Of a stretch of 15,214 bases of DNA, positions 7,842-14,098 are shown piece after piece; the stretch's first letter is position 1, and each line of letters begins with the position of its first letter. This DNA comes from Candidatus Hydrogenedentota bacterium. GTDB taxonomy: Bacteria; Hydrogenedentota; Hydrogenedentia; Hydrogenedentales; JAEUWI01. The stretch is taken from NCBI GenBank assembly GCA_030430835.1, contig JAUIKJ010000018.1:1-15214 (forward strand). Reading direction: 5' to 3'. Position numbers and translations under genes: made by a program. The notes beneath the pieces are model-generated. The model worked only from the letters and a program-made list of their open reading frames with translations. It was not told the origin of the DNA and did no database searches.

Positions 7842-7878
7842 TTGACTCATGACTGTCATATGACTAACAATATGACAT
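7842..7878 (+). promoter_or_regulatory. Palindrome-rich putative promoter/operator of the desaturase gene
   Basis: TTGACT (7842-7847) is a good -35 with TAACAA (7865-7870) 17 bases downstream. Within it lie a perfect 10-base palindrome GTCATATGAC (7855-7864) and ATGACT/ATGACT/ATGACA units at 7849, 7860 and 7872, spaced 11 and 12 bases, close to one helical turn. This is the layout expected for cooperative binding of a repressor or activator over a promoter. The regulator is unknown. Confidence 0.45.
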
Positions 7879-7948
7879 CGAGCGCAACGCGCCGAGATCC
7901 CGGGCCCCTTATCACATCCAACCTTGAAGTTTAAGGTATTGCAATTCA

Positions 7949-8983
7949 ATGACTTCCGACAAATCAAGGACTTCCCTGTCTGAAGACTTCCATGCCCAGT
8001 GGCGCAGCATCGTGGAGCGGTATCAGACGCCGAGCACGGCGCGCAGCACCTGGCAAATCACGAACACCGTTATCCCCTACGTGGCGCTGTGGTGCCTGAT
8101 GTACTGGAGCCTGGGCGTATCGTATTGGCTCACCCTCGCGCTGGCGATTCCGGCGGCGGGCTTCCTTGTGCGGATCTTCATCATCTCGCACGATTGCGGC
8201 CACGGCGCGTACTTCAAGTCCCGCCGCGCGAACACCATCGTCGGCAGTATCGCAGGGACCATGTGCTGCGCGCCCTACTACTACTGGAAGCACGAGCATG
8301 CCCTGCACCATGCGGCGTCGGGCAACCTCGACAAGCGTGGCCATGGCGATATCTGGACGATGACGGTGGAGGAGTACCTCGCTTCGCCGCGCCGCAGGCG
8401 GCTGGCCTACCGGATCTACCGCAACCCGCTGGTGCTCTTCGCCGTGGGTAGCCTGTACCTCTTCGTTGTCGAGTATCGCATTCCCCCGCGCAACGCGCAC
8501 GAAAAGGACCGGCAGAGCGTGCACCGCACGAATCTGGCACTGGCCGTGGTGACCCTGATCATGACGCTCACCATCGGGCTGAAGGCCTTTCTGATGATCC
8601 AGCTTCCGATCTTCTTCCTGACCTCCGCGGCGGGTGCGTGGTTGTTCTACGTGCAGCACCAGTTCGAAGACGTGTACTGGGCGCGGAAGAAGGACTGGAA
8701 CTATGTCGAAGGCGCGGTGATGGGCAGTTCTTACTACCACCTGCCCAAGGTGCTCCAGTGGTTCACCGGCAACATCGGCTTCCACCACATCCACCACCTC
8801 AGCGCGCGCATCCCGAACTACTACCTCGAGCGCTGCCATCGTGAGAACGAAGTGTTTCAGATGGCGCCGAAGCTCACGCTGTGGTCCAGCCTGCGCTGCA
8901 TCAACTACCGCCTCGTCGACGAAGAGGCGGGCCGGCTGGTCAGCTTCCGCCAGATCCGGCACCTGCCCCGCCGCGCGGCCTAG
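7949..8983 (+). CDS. Acyl-lipid fatty acid desaturase (delta-12-like, membrane type)
   Basis: A 344-residue membrane di-iron desaturase, which introduces double bonds into membrane-lipid acyl chains using O2 and reduced ferredoxin or a similar donor. All three histidine boxes are intact: HDCGH (81-85), HALHH (117-121, within KHEHALHH) and HHIHH (279-283, followed by LSARIPNYYLE), the pattern of the delta-12/omega-3 acyl-lipid branch. Membrane segments lie near 41-58, 60-79, 160-176, 197-215 and 217-235. No fused cytochrome b5 or ferredoxin domain is present, so the electron donor must be separate. The ATG at 7949 has only a distant AAGG (7933-7936), inside the imperfect palindrome ACCTTGA-agt-TTAAGGT (7921-7937) that may mask it. 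It is monocistronic, and the gap after it contains repeats. The regiochemistry (delta-9, -12 or other) cannot be decided here. Confidence 0.9.
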   Translation: MTSDKSRTSLSEDFHAQWRSIVERYQTPSTARSTWQITNTVIPYVALWCLMYWSLGVSYWLTLALAIPAAGFLVRIFIISHDCGHGAYFKSRRANTIVGSIAGTMCCAPYYYWKHEHALHHAASGNLDKRGHGDIWTMTVEEYLASPRRRRLAYRIYRNPLVLFAVGSLYLFVVEYRIPPRNAHEKDRQSVHRTNLALAVVTLIMTLTIGLKAFLMIQLPIFFLTSAAGAWLFYVQHQFEDVYWARKKDWNYVEGAVMGSSYYHLPKVLQWFTGNIGFHHIHHLSARIPNYYLERCHRENEVFQMAPKLTLWSSLRCINYRLVDEEAGRLVSFRQIRHLPRRAA

Positions 8984-9061
8984 GGGCTGGCGTCGAAGGA
9001 GGATACGTGCGGCAGATGGTGCCGTCGGCGACCTTCATTGGCGTGAATTCAACGCGATCCA

Positions 9062-9177
9062 GTCCCCCTTCGAAGGGGGATCAAGGGGGATGTAGATCCC
9101 CGCAACGGCTGTGAAATTCATGTCAATGCCAACCCGCTACATCCCCCGCCCGTTAGGCACCCCCTTCAAAGGGGGAC
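9062..9177. repeat. REP-like inverted repeat with CCCCCTT/AAGGGGG palindromes
   Basis: The left arm (9062-9095) holds a perfect 18-base palindrome TCCCCCTTCGAAGGGGGA (9063-9080), then AAGGGGGATGTAG. The right arm (9137-9177) starts CTACATCCCCC, complementary to the end of the left arm, and ends with CCCCCTTCAAAGGGGG (9160-9175), a second copy of the palindrome. The whole folds as a long imperfect hairpin. This type of intergenic repeat is commonly multicopy in genomes of this kind (inference). It occupies the first half of the convergent gap 8984-9341; the bases before it (8984-9061) show nothing else convincing. Confidence 0.65.
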
Positions 9178-9231
9178 AAGCGCGCGTTCGTCTTGAAAGT
9201 GCGGTAGCGTACGATTGACGCTGCCTAATTG

Positions 9232-9246
9232 AACCGCTCTGCGGTT
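9232..9246. other. Short hairpin AACCGC-tct-GCGGTT
   Basis: A perfect 6-base stem with a 3-base loop in the convergent gap after the desaturase. No T-tract follows. The first of three successive hairpins before the btuC stop. Confidence 0.4.
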
Positions 9247-9265
9247 GTTCCATCGGGGTCTCTTT

Positions 9266-9301
9266 CCCACCGTAGGCCGCCCAAGCGCGGCCAACGGTGG
9301 G
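9266..9301. terminator. Strong stem-loop in the convergent gap, possible bidirectional terminator
   Basis: CCCACCGT (9266-9273) pairs with ACGGTGGG (9294-9301), and on the same axis GGCCGC (9275-9280) pairs with GCGGCC (9287-9292), with one A/A mismatch and a 6-base loop. It lies between the convergent desaturase and btuC genes. No clear U-run follows on either strand, so termination is inferred from position and strength only. Confidence 0.4.
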
Positions 9302-9312
9302 CTATCCTATTC

Positions 9313-9327
9313 AAGCGCTCCGCGCTT
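9313..9327 (-). terminator. Possible terminator of the btuFDC operon
   Basis: On the minus strand AAGCGC-gga-GCGCTT forms a 6-base stem and 3-base loop about 15 bases after the btuC stop, followed by TGAATAGG, which is only mildly T-rich. Weak. Confidence 0.3.
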
Positions 9328-9341
9328 TGGCGACGCCGTCC

Positions 9342-10370
9342 TCAATACTCCCAGTCCGTGAACTTTCTGCGGAGGAGGAGGTAGAGGAAGAAGGGCGCGC
9401 CGATGAGGGTGGTGACGATGCCGATGGGGGTCTCGCCGGGGAGGAGGAGGCGCGCGGCGACGTCGCAGGCGCAGAGGAAGATACCGCCCGCGAGCATGCT
9501 GATGGGCATCAGGCGCCGGTGTCCGGGGCCGGTGAAAGCGCGTACCGCGTGCGGCACGACGAGGCCGATGAAGCCGATGGGGCCGACCTGCGCGACGACG
9601 ACGGCGGTGAGCAGCGAACCGACGAGGAAGGTGAACCACTGCAGGCGCGCGACGTTGATGCCGCGGCTTTCGGCGAGGTCGCGGCTGAAGCCGAGCTGGT
9701 CGAAGCGGCCCGCGAGCAGGATGAGCACGGCCATGCAGGGCACCACGCCGAAGAAGAGAGCGAGCACCGGGCCGTAGCCGATGATATCCACGCCGCCCAT
9801 GAGCCAGCGATCCATCACGACGAGCCGCGTGGGACTGGCGATGTAGCGCGAGAACATGATGCCGGAGTTGGCGAGCATGCCGAGGGTGACGCCCGCGAGG
9901 AGGAGCAGCGTGGGCGAACTGCGCGCGCTGCGTGCCGCGAGCATCCACACGAGCAATACATCGGCCCCCGCGAAGACGAAGGCGAAGATCTGTCCCATCG
10001 GCAGGTGTTCTGCCCACACGAGCCACCCGAAGTCGGCGACGATGAAGGCGCTCCATGCGCCCAGCGCGGCCGCGCTGGAGACGCCGAGGGTGTAGGGGGT
10101 GGCGAGGGGATTGCGCAGCAGCGCCTGGAAGGCGCAACCCGCGACGGCCAGGCCCGCGCCCGCAAGAAGCGATGCGAGGGTTCGCGGGAGCCGGAGTTTC
10201 AGCAGCACGCTCAGCGCGGGGGCGTCCGCCCAGTCCGCGCCGCGCTGCCACTCGTCCCACGCGGTGTAAAGGCTCACGCGCTCGGTACCCAGCGTGATAC
10301 TGGCAAGGACCACCAACACCCCGGCAACGAGGAGGGCGGTGGTGAAGAGTGTGACGCGCGCCCGGCTCAT
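9342..10370 (-). CDS. btuC: FecCD/BtuC-type ABC importer permease
   Basis: A 342-residue inner-membrane permease of the FecCD family, which imports corrinoids, heme or siderophores with a BtuD-like ATPase and BtuF-like binding protein. Family landmarks: LRLPRTLASLLAGAGLAVAG (59-78), LLRNPLATPYTLGVSSAAALG (84-104) in the membrane core, and GPIGFIGLVVPHAVR (263-277), the region that contacts the ATPase. The C-terminal PGETPIGIVTTLIGAPFF (311-328) is also typical. About ten hydrophobic helices fit the BtuC topology. The start at 10370 overlaps the ATPase stop by four bases (ATGA), indicating translational coupling. It is the last gene of the three-gene operon. The substrate is inferred from the BtuF-like partner; an iron-siderophore role is the alternative. 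Confidence 0.9.
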   Translation of the reverse strand: MSRARVTLFTTALLVAGVLVVLASITLGTERVSLYTAWDEWQRGADWADAPALSVLLKLRLPRTLASLLAGAGLAVAGCAFQALLRNPLATPYTLGVSSAAALGAWSAFIVADFGWLVWAEHLPMGQIFAFVFAGADVLLVWMLAARSARSSPTLLLLAGVTLGMLANSGIMFSRYIASPTRLVVMDRWLMGGVDIIGYGPVLALFFGVVPCMAVLILLAGRFDQLGFSRDLAESRGINVARLQWFTFLVGSLLTAVVVAQVGPIGFIGLVVPHAVRAFTGPGHRRLMPISMLAGGIFLCACDVAARLLLPGETPIGIVTTLIGAPFFLYLLLRRKFTDWEY

Positions 10371-11194
10371 CGGGACGCTCCGTCCGCCGCGGCGAAGGGC
10401 GTGCCGGCGAAGGGATGTTTCCCTACGCGGATTGTGCTGGCGTAGGCCGCGCCCAGTGTCGACTCGGTCATCACCTCGGCCGGACTGCCCGCGGCGTGGA
10501 CGCGGTGGTCGCCACCGATGAGTGTCAGTGCATCGCAGTATTGCGCGGCAAGGTTGAGGTCGTGTGTGACCACGGCGATGCCGAGGCCTTCGTCGGCGAG
10601 GCGGCGCATCAGGGCGAAGACTTCCCGCGCGTGGTGCAGATCCAGCGCGGCGGTCGGTTCATCGAGGAGGAGCAGGTTTGGTTCCTGCGCGAGGCTGCCC
10701 GCGATCAAGACCCGCTGGCGTTCCCCGCCCGAAAGCGTGGAAAAGTCGCGGTCACGGAGATCCGAGGTCTGCGTGTCGGCCATGCACCGCCGCGCGATGT
10801 CGAGATCGGTTTCGCGCAGACTACCCAGCGCACCGGTGTAGGGGTAGCGTCCGAGGCAGACCGTCTCAAAGGCGGTGAGGCTGAATGCCGGCTGCACGGC
10901 CTGCGGCAGGTAACCCAGAATCTGCGCGCGGCTTCGCGGGGCGATGCGTGCGAGGGCCTTGCCGTCGAGCGTGATGGTGCCCGAATCCGGCGCGAGCAAA
11001 CCACACAGGAGCCGGAGGAGCGTGCTCTTGCCCGAACCGTTCGGACCGACGATGCCGGTCATGCACCCCGGGGCGATCTGGATGTCCGCGCCTGCCAGCG
11101 CCGCGACCCCGGGGGTGTAGGCGTAGGAGACCGCTTGGGCTGAGAGCAGCATTGCCATGTCGCGGACGCCCGGCTGCGCCGCGGACGGCGTCAT
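10367..11194 (-). CDS. btuD: ABC importer ATPase (BtuD/FepC type)
   Basis: A 275-residue cytoplasmic ATPase that powers the neighbouring permease. The nucleotide-binding motifs are complete: Walker A GPNGSGKST (50-58), Q-loop Gln98 in GYLPQ, signature LSGGE (154-158), Walker B LLLLDEP (174-180) and H-loop His211 in VVTHDLN. SLTAFETVCLGRYPY (105-119) is characteristic of the Fe3+-siderophore/cobalamin ATPase branch. The start at 11194 overlaps the btuF stop by four bases (ATGA); Met13 and Met15 are possible later starts but have no better ribosome site, and the 12-residue extension may reflect reinitiation. The 3' end overlaps btuC the same way. Confidence 0.92.
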   Translation of the reverse strand: MTPSAAQPGVRDMAMLLSAQAVSYAYTPGVAALAGADIQIAPGCMTGIVGPNGSGKSTLLRLLCGLLAPDSGTITLDGKALARIAPRSRAQILGYLPQAVQPAFSLTAFETVCLGRYPYTGALGSLRETDLDIARRCMADTQTSDLRDRDFSTLSGGERQRVLIAGSLAQEPNLLLLDEPTAALDLHHAREVFALMRRLADEGLGIAVVTHDLNLAAQYCDALTLIGGDHRVHAAGSPAEVMTESTLGAAYASTIRVGKHPFAGTPFAAADGASR

Positions 11195-12078
11195 TGCAGT
11201 TGGGCGTACATAACCTCCGGGTGCAATTCACGGGCAATGCGTTCGGCCACGTCGATAACGCGTGGGCCGGGCCGCAGCCCGTGGGAAATCGTGATGAACT
11301 TGATGCGGCCGTTTCGAACAGCGGGCAGGGTTGAAAGCGCCTGCCAGTCGTTATAGTAGGCCTGCTTCTGATTGTCGGTCAATCCGCGCCCGCAATGAAA
11401 CTCGAGGATCACGTCGGGGGCACGAGCCACCACGGATTCTTTCGAGGCCTCGAAATAGTCTTTGTCCTCGTCGTCGAAGAGGTTGCGTCCCCCCGCCAGT
11501 TCCACGAGCTCGGCGACAAAGGACTGATTGCCCACCGTGTAGAGCGCGTTCAGATCGTGCGATTCGCGCGTGGTGATGATGAGCACGCTCGGGCGTTCGA
11601 CATCCTGCAGTTGCGCCTGCAAGGCCGCGCGGCCGGCATCGATCTCCGCGATGAGTTTCTCGGCGCGTGCCGTGCAGTCCAGCGCCTCGCCCAGCGTGCG
11701 GATACCGGCTTCGATGGTTTCGAAGTTGTCCATGTGTACGTTGAGTACGGGCAGGTTTTGTTCGGCGGCATAGGCGCTCACTTGCGGGTGTTCGCCGGGC
11801 ACCACCAGCAGACCGGGATTGAGCAGGGTAATCTTCTCGAGGTCCGGGTCGACATAGCCCCCGGCCTTCGGCAGCTGAAAGACGTCCGGCGGAAAATCGC
11901 AGTAGTCGCCGACCGCCACGACCCGGCTTCCCGCGCCCAGCGCGAAGACTGTCTCGGTGAGGTTTGGCGACATGGTGATGATGCCGTTGCGGCTGCCGTC
12001 ACCCATCGCGCCGCAGCCGGCAAACAAGGTGGCCGCGACCAGGGTACAGATTATGCCGAAGCCCGTTCGTTCCCCCAT
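11191..12078 (-). CDS. btuF: BtuF-like periplasmic/lipoprotein corrinoid-binding protein
   Basis: A 295-residue class III substrate-binding protein for the importer encoded downstream. The N-terminus is a lipoprotein signal ending LFAGC (Cys22). The mature protein has the BtuF/FepB fold landmarks: IITMSPNLTETVFALGAG (33-50), VVAVGDYCDFPPDV (53-66), LPKAGGYVDPDLEKI (69-83), NPGLLVV, then a long linking helix and the C-terminal lobe ending WQALSTLPAVRNGRI and RPGPRVIDVAERIA. The DYCDFPP...GGYVDPDLEKI pattern favours cobalamin over siderophore binding, but does not prove it. The start at 12078 is chosen for its GAGGGG ribosome site and immediate signal peptide; a start at 12186 would add 36 residues without signal-like features. 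It is the first gene of the btuF-btuD-btuC operon. Confidence 0.88.
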   Translation of the reverse strand: MGERTGFGIICTLVAATLFAGCGAMGDGSRNGIITMSPNLTETVFALGAGSRVVAVGDYCDFPPDVFQLPKAGGYVDPDLEKITLLNPGLLVVPGEHPQVSAYAAEQNLPVLNVHMDNFETIEAGIRTLGEALDCTARAEKLIAEIDAGRAALQAQLQDVERPSVLIITTRESHDLNALYTVGNQSFVAELVELAGGRNLFDDEDKDYFEASKESVVARAPDVILEFHCGRGLTDNQKQAYYNDWQALSTLPAVRNGRIKFITISHGLRPGPRVIDVAERIARELHPEVMYAQLQ

Positions 12079-12406
12079 GAATTTCCCCTCTGTCAGGCCG
12101 GTCCAGTTCCCCAACGGACGGCCCGCCGGTCTAGCGATTGGCTGCCCGGCCCCGGCGTGCCGAAGCAAGTCTACGGGGCGGAACAACTCTGCTGTCGCGA
12201 GTATAACAGGAATCCCTCGGACATCCGGGTGGTCCGCCGGAATCGCTGCGCATGACAGACAGACAGGAGTGCGCTATGCTGCCGGGCAAGGTGCCGGCAT
12301 TCCGGTGATCTAAACCGTTGCGCCGCGTGGCATTGCGTTGCTGTGCAGCGCCCCGTCATCCAGCGCGTGTGATGCAGGCCGCAGACCACCCATGAGGATT
12401 GCTGGC
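12079..12406. other. Divergent intergenic region between btuF and the small exported protein
   Basis: About 330 bases without a confident gene. It holds an extended -10 for btuF (12200-12208, minus), a CGGAC/GTCCG hairpin at about 12218-12236, a GACA tandem triplet (12254-12265), and a 10-codon plus-strand ORF with a good Shine-Dalgarno (12276-12308). I could not make a cobalamin riboswitch out of it on either strand. Confidence 0.5.
12200..12208 (-). promoter_or_regulatory. Extended -10 (TGTTATACT) of the btuFDC operon
   Basis: On the minus strand TGTTATACT gives the TGn extension plus TATACT. No good -35 is seen, as is common with extended -10 promoters. It would start an mRNA leader of about 115 bases before the btuF ATG at 12078. 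Confidence 0.45.
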
Positions 12407-12595
12407 ATGATCCTTTGCCGCAGCATCATCGTGGCGATCAGCATTGCACCCGCCGTGCCCGCGCTGGGCACCGCGCCCGCACCCAACGTCCGGCTGCTCG
12501 ATCAGGATGGCCGAATCTTCGACGACACCTTCCTCGCGAAGATCGTCGAGAACCGAATCTACATCCAGGGCCAGCGGATGGTGCGGCTGAAGTAG
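12407..12595 (+). CDS. Small exported protein of unknown function (62 aa)
   Basis: A 62-residue unrecognised protein. Residues 1-21 (MILCRS, then the hydrophobic IIVAISIAPAVPALG) look like a signal peptide with cleavage near ALG/TAPAP. The mature ~40 residues are soluble and end in the basic RIYIQGQRMVRLK. Codon third positions are almost all G or C, as in neighbouring genes, which supports coding. The ATG at 12407 is preferred because GAGGA (12394-12398) sits eight bases upstream; an in-frame ATG at 12392 would add five residues but has no ribosome site. It diverges from btuF and converges with the gene ending at 12697. It could be a periplasmic accessory protein or the remnant of a longer exported protein. 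Confidence 0.55.
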   Translation: MILCRSIIVAISIAPAVPALGTAPAPNVRLLDQDGRIFDDTFLAKIVENRIYIQGQRMVRLK

Positions 12596-12628
12596 CGGCT
12601 ACGCCAACCATCTTCTTCAGGAAGGTGG

Positions 12629-12679
12629 GCCGGGTACGGATGGGCCGCCGTGGAGGTGCCACCGCACCGCGTACCCGGC
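12629..12679. terminator. Stem-loop between convergent genes
   Basis: GCCGGGTACG (12629-12638) pairs perfectly with CGTACCCGGC (12670-12679). Inside are smaller competing stems, GTGG/CCAC (12650-12653 with 12659-12662) or GGTGC/GCACC. It lies between the small exported protein stop (12595) and the minus-strand gene stop (12697), so a bidirectional terminator is the simplest reading. No U-run follows. Confidence 0.45.
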
Positions 12680-12696
12680 TAACCAGGAGAAGTGAT

Positions 12697-14088
12697 CTAC
12701 TGGGGCACCCGCAAGTTGAGCCGTGCCCCGGACTCATCGATCTGCTTCAAGCGTTGCGGCGTCAGCGAAACATCACCCGCTTCGCAGTTGGCATGAATCC
12801 GATAGCCCTCGGCCTCCGGCGTGTACCGCAGGGGCGGGAAGGGGTCCACGGTCAATCTCTCGCGATCCGATTTGGAAACATAGCGGCTGCGGAGAAACGC
12901 ACAGTAGTCCATGGGGACGGCGTCGAGGAACACGGGTACGAGGTCTTCCGATCCTTCCGGAAGCCGCCCGTGCGCATCGCGGTAGGCCGCGACCGCAAGT
13001 GCAAGCCGGAGGCCGCCGGCGAGCTGCGCACGTTGCGCGGCGTATTGGTACGATTCCCAGTACGAATAAATTATATGCGCTGTTTGGGTCCCGCCACGCA
13101 TCGGTATGAGCGGTGTCTGCTCTTGCAGGGACTGATCGATGGCATCCTGAAGTTTGAAGGGGGATTTGGTCTTGAAATTATCCGCGTCGTCTATCGACTG
13201 GGCGAGCAGCAGCGAACCGAATTGTCCATACCCCGCTGCACGCAGAACCATCTCCTGCGGCCAGCCGATGTGCATGTTGCGCTGCGCGTGGCGCCTCGGC
13301 GTGAACGCGAAATAGGGCTGCTGCAGTGTAAAGAGAACGCCGGGTGCCGAAGCCACGACGTCGCTGAACGCCCAGCGTTCGGGATCGGTATCGCGCGACT
13401 GCAACACTGCGACCAAGCGTTCACGAATGTCACCATCGAGCGGGAATCCTTCGATGAGGATTCGAAGGGTGTCGAGCATTCTCTGGTCCTGGATCGCAGC
13501 GAAGCGCCGGAACCCGGCGTGGCCCGCGTTCTCAAGCGACGTCGCGAGCATATGCATGGTCTCGATCATGCGCGTTGCGCGGCCCATTTCCCCGGCCTGG
13601 GCGTGCACAACCGCTGCAATGCGCAGCAGTTTCCCGAGTCGTTCGGCGAGTACCGGGTCGGACACGTCGTCCAGCCACATGAACCAGTTGTCCTCACGCA
13701 ACGGGAAACGGCCACCCGGCAGTGTGCGGGTGCTCGCGGCCAAGGCCAGGACCTTCTCATTGTCGGACACCAACTGTTTCAAGGGGGCAGGCGTTGCGCC
13801 CTCCACGAGGGCAGTCTCAAGGAGGTCACTCCAGATGGAATCGTGCGTGGCACGGCTGACCCGGATCTCTTCCGCCGCCTGACGGAATCGGTCGGCTGCG
13901 TTCTCCGCATCCGTGAATTGCGGATCGGCTGCCGCCACCTCGGCAAAGGTCATGGGGTAGCCTTGGCCACGCAGGGCCTCCACCACGCGGAGCCGCCATG
14001 GCGGGGCTGCAAGATTAGACAAGACGCATATGCCAAGCACGAACACCGCGGCTGCAATCCATGGTTGGCGCAAGTGAGGGGGGATCAT
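12697..14088 (-). CDS. Single-pass membrane-anchored protein of unknown function
   Basis: A 463-residue protein with an N-terminal membrane anchor (about 9-28, IAAAVFVLGICVLSNLA) and a long, mostly helical exported region. I do not recognise a catalytic domain. The C-terminal part, from about residue 368, contains AYRDAHGRLPEGSEDLVPVFL, then PMDY and PLRYTPEAEGYRIHA. This pattern recurs at the end of many uncharacterised planctomycete-like anchored proteins and resembles the type II pseudopilin C-terminal segment. The start at 14088 has AGGAG seven bases upstream and places the anchor at the N-terminus; a start at 14316 would add 76 low-complexity residues inside the preceding gene. It begins 10 bases after the stop of the multi-pass membrane protein, so the two are very likely one operon. 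Confidence 0.75.
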   Translation of the reverse strand: MIPPHLRQPWIAAAVFVLGICVLSNLAAPPWRLRVVEALRGQGYPMTFAEVAAADPQFTDAENAADRFRQAAEEIRVSRATHDSIWSDLLETALVEGATPAPLKQLVSDNEKVLALAASTRTLPGGRFPLREDNWFMWLDDVSDPVLAERLGKLLRIAAVVHAQAGEMGRATRMIETMHMLATSLENAGHAGFRRFAAIQDQRMLDTLRILIEGFPLDGDIRERLVAVLQSRDTDPERWAFSDVVASAPGVLFTLQQPYFAFTPRRHAQRNMHIGWPQEMVLRAAGYGQFGSLLLAQSIDDADNFKTKSPFKLQDAIDQSLQEQTPLIPMRGGTQTAHIIYSYWESYQYAAQRAQLAGGLRLALAVAAYRDAHGRLPEGSEDLVPVFLDAVPMDYCAFLRSRYVSKSDRERLTVDPFPPLRYTPEAEGYRIHANCEAGDVSLTPQRLKQIDESGARLNLRVPQ

Positions 14089-14098
14089 CTCGGGTCTC

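Noticed and set aside
9007..9114. Short GTG ORF with a good AAGGAGG upstream
   Set aside because: The frame runs straight into the CCCCCTT/AAGGGGG repeat and ends inside it, so it is unlikely to be a conserved protein.
9297..10445. Plus-strand open frame of 382 codons opposite btuC
   Set aside because: Extremely Glu/Ala/Gly-rich antisense of a well-supported FecCD permease; no family resemblance.
12079..12300. Cobalamin riboswitch upstream of btuF
   Set aside because: Only an isolated AGACAGGAG resembles the B12 box, and it is on the strand opposite to btuF; the other conserved blocks (GCCACTG, GGGAAGG) are absent.
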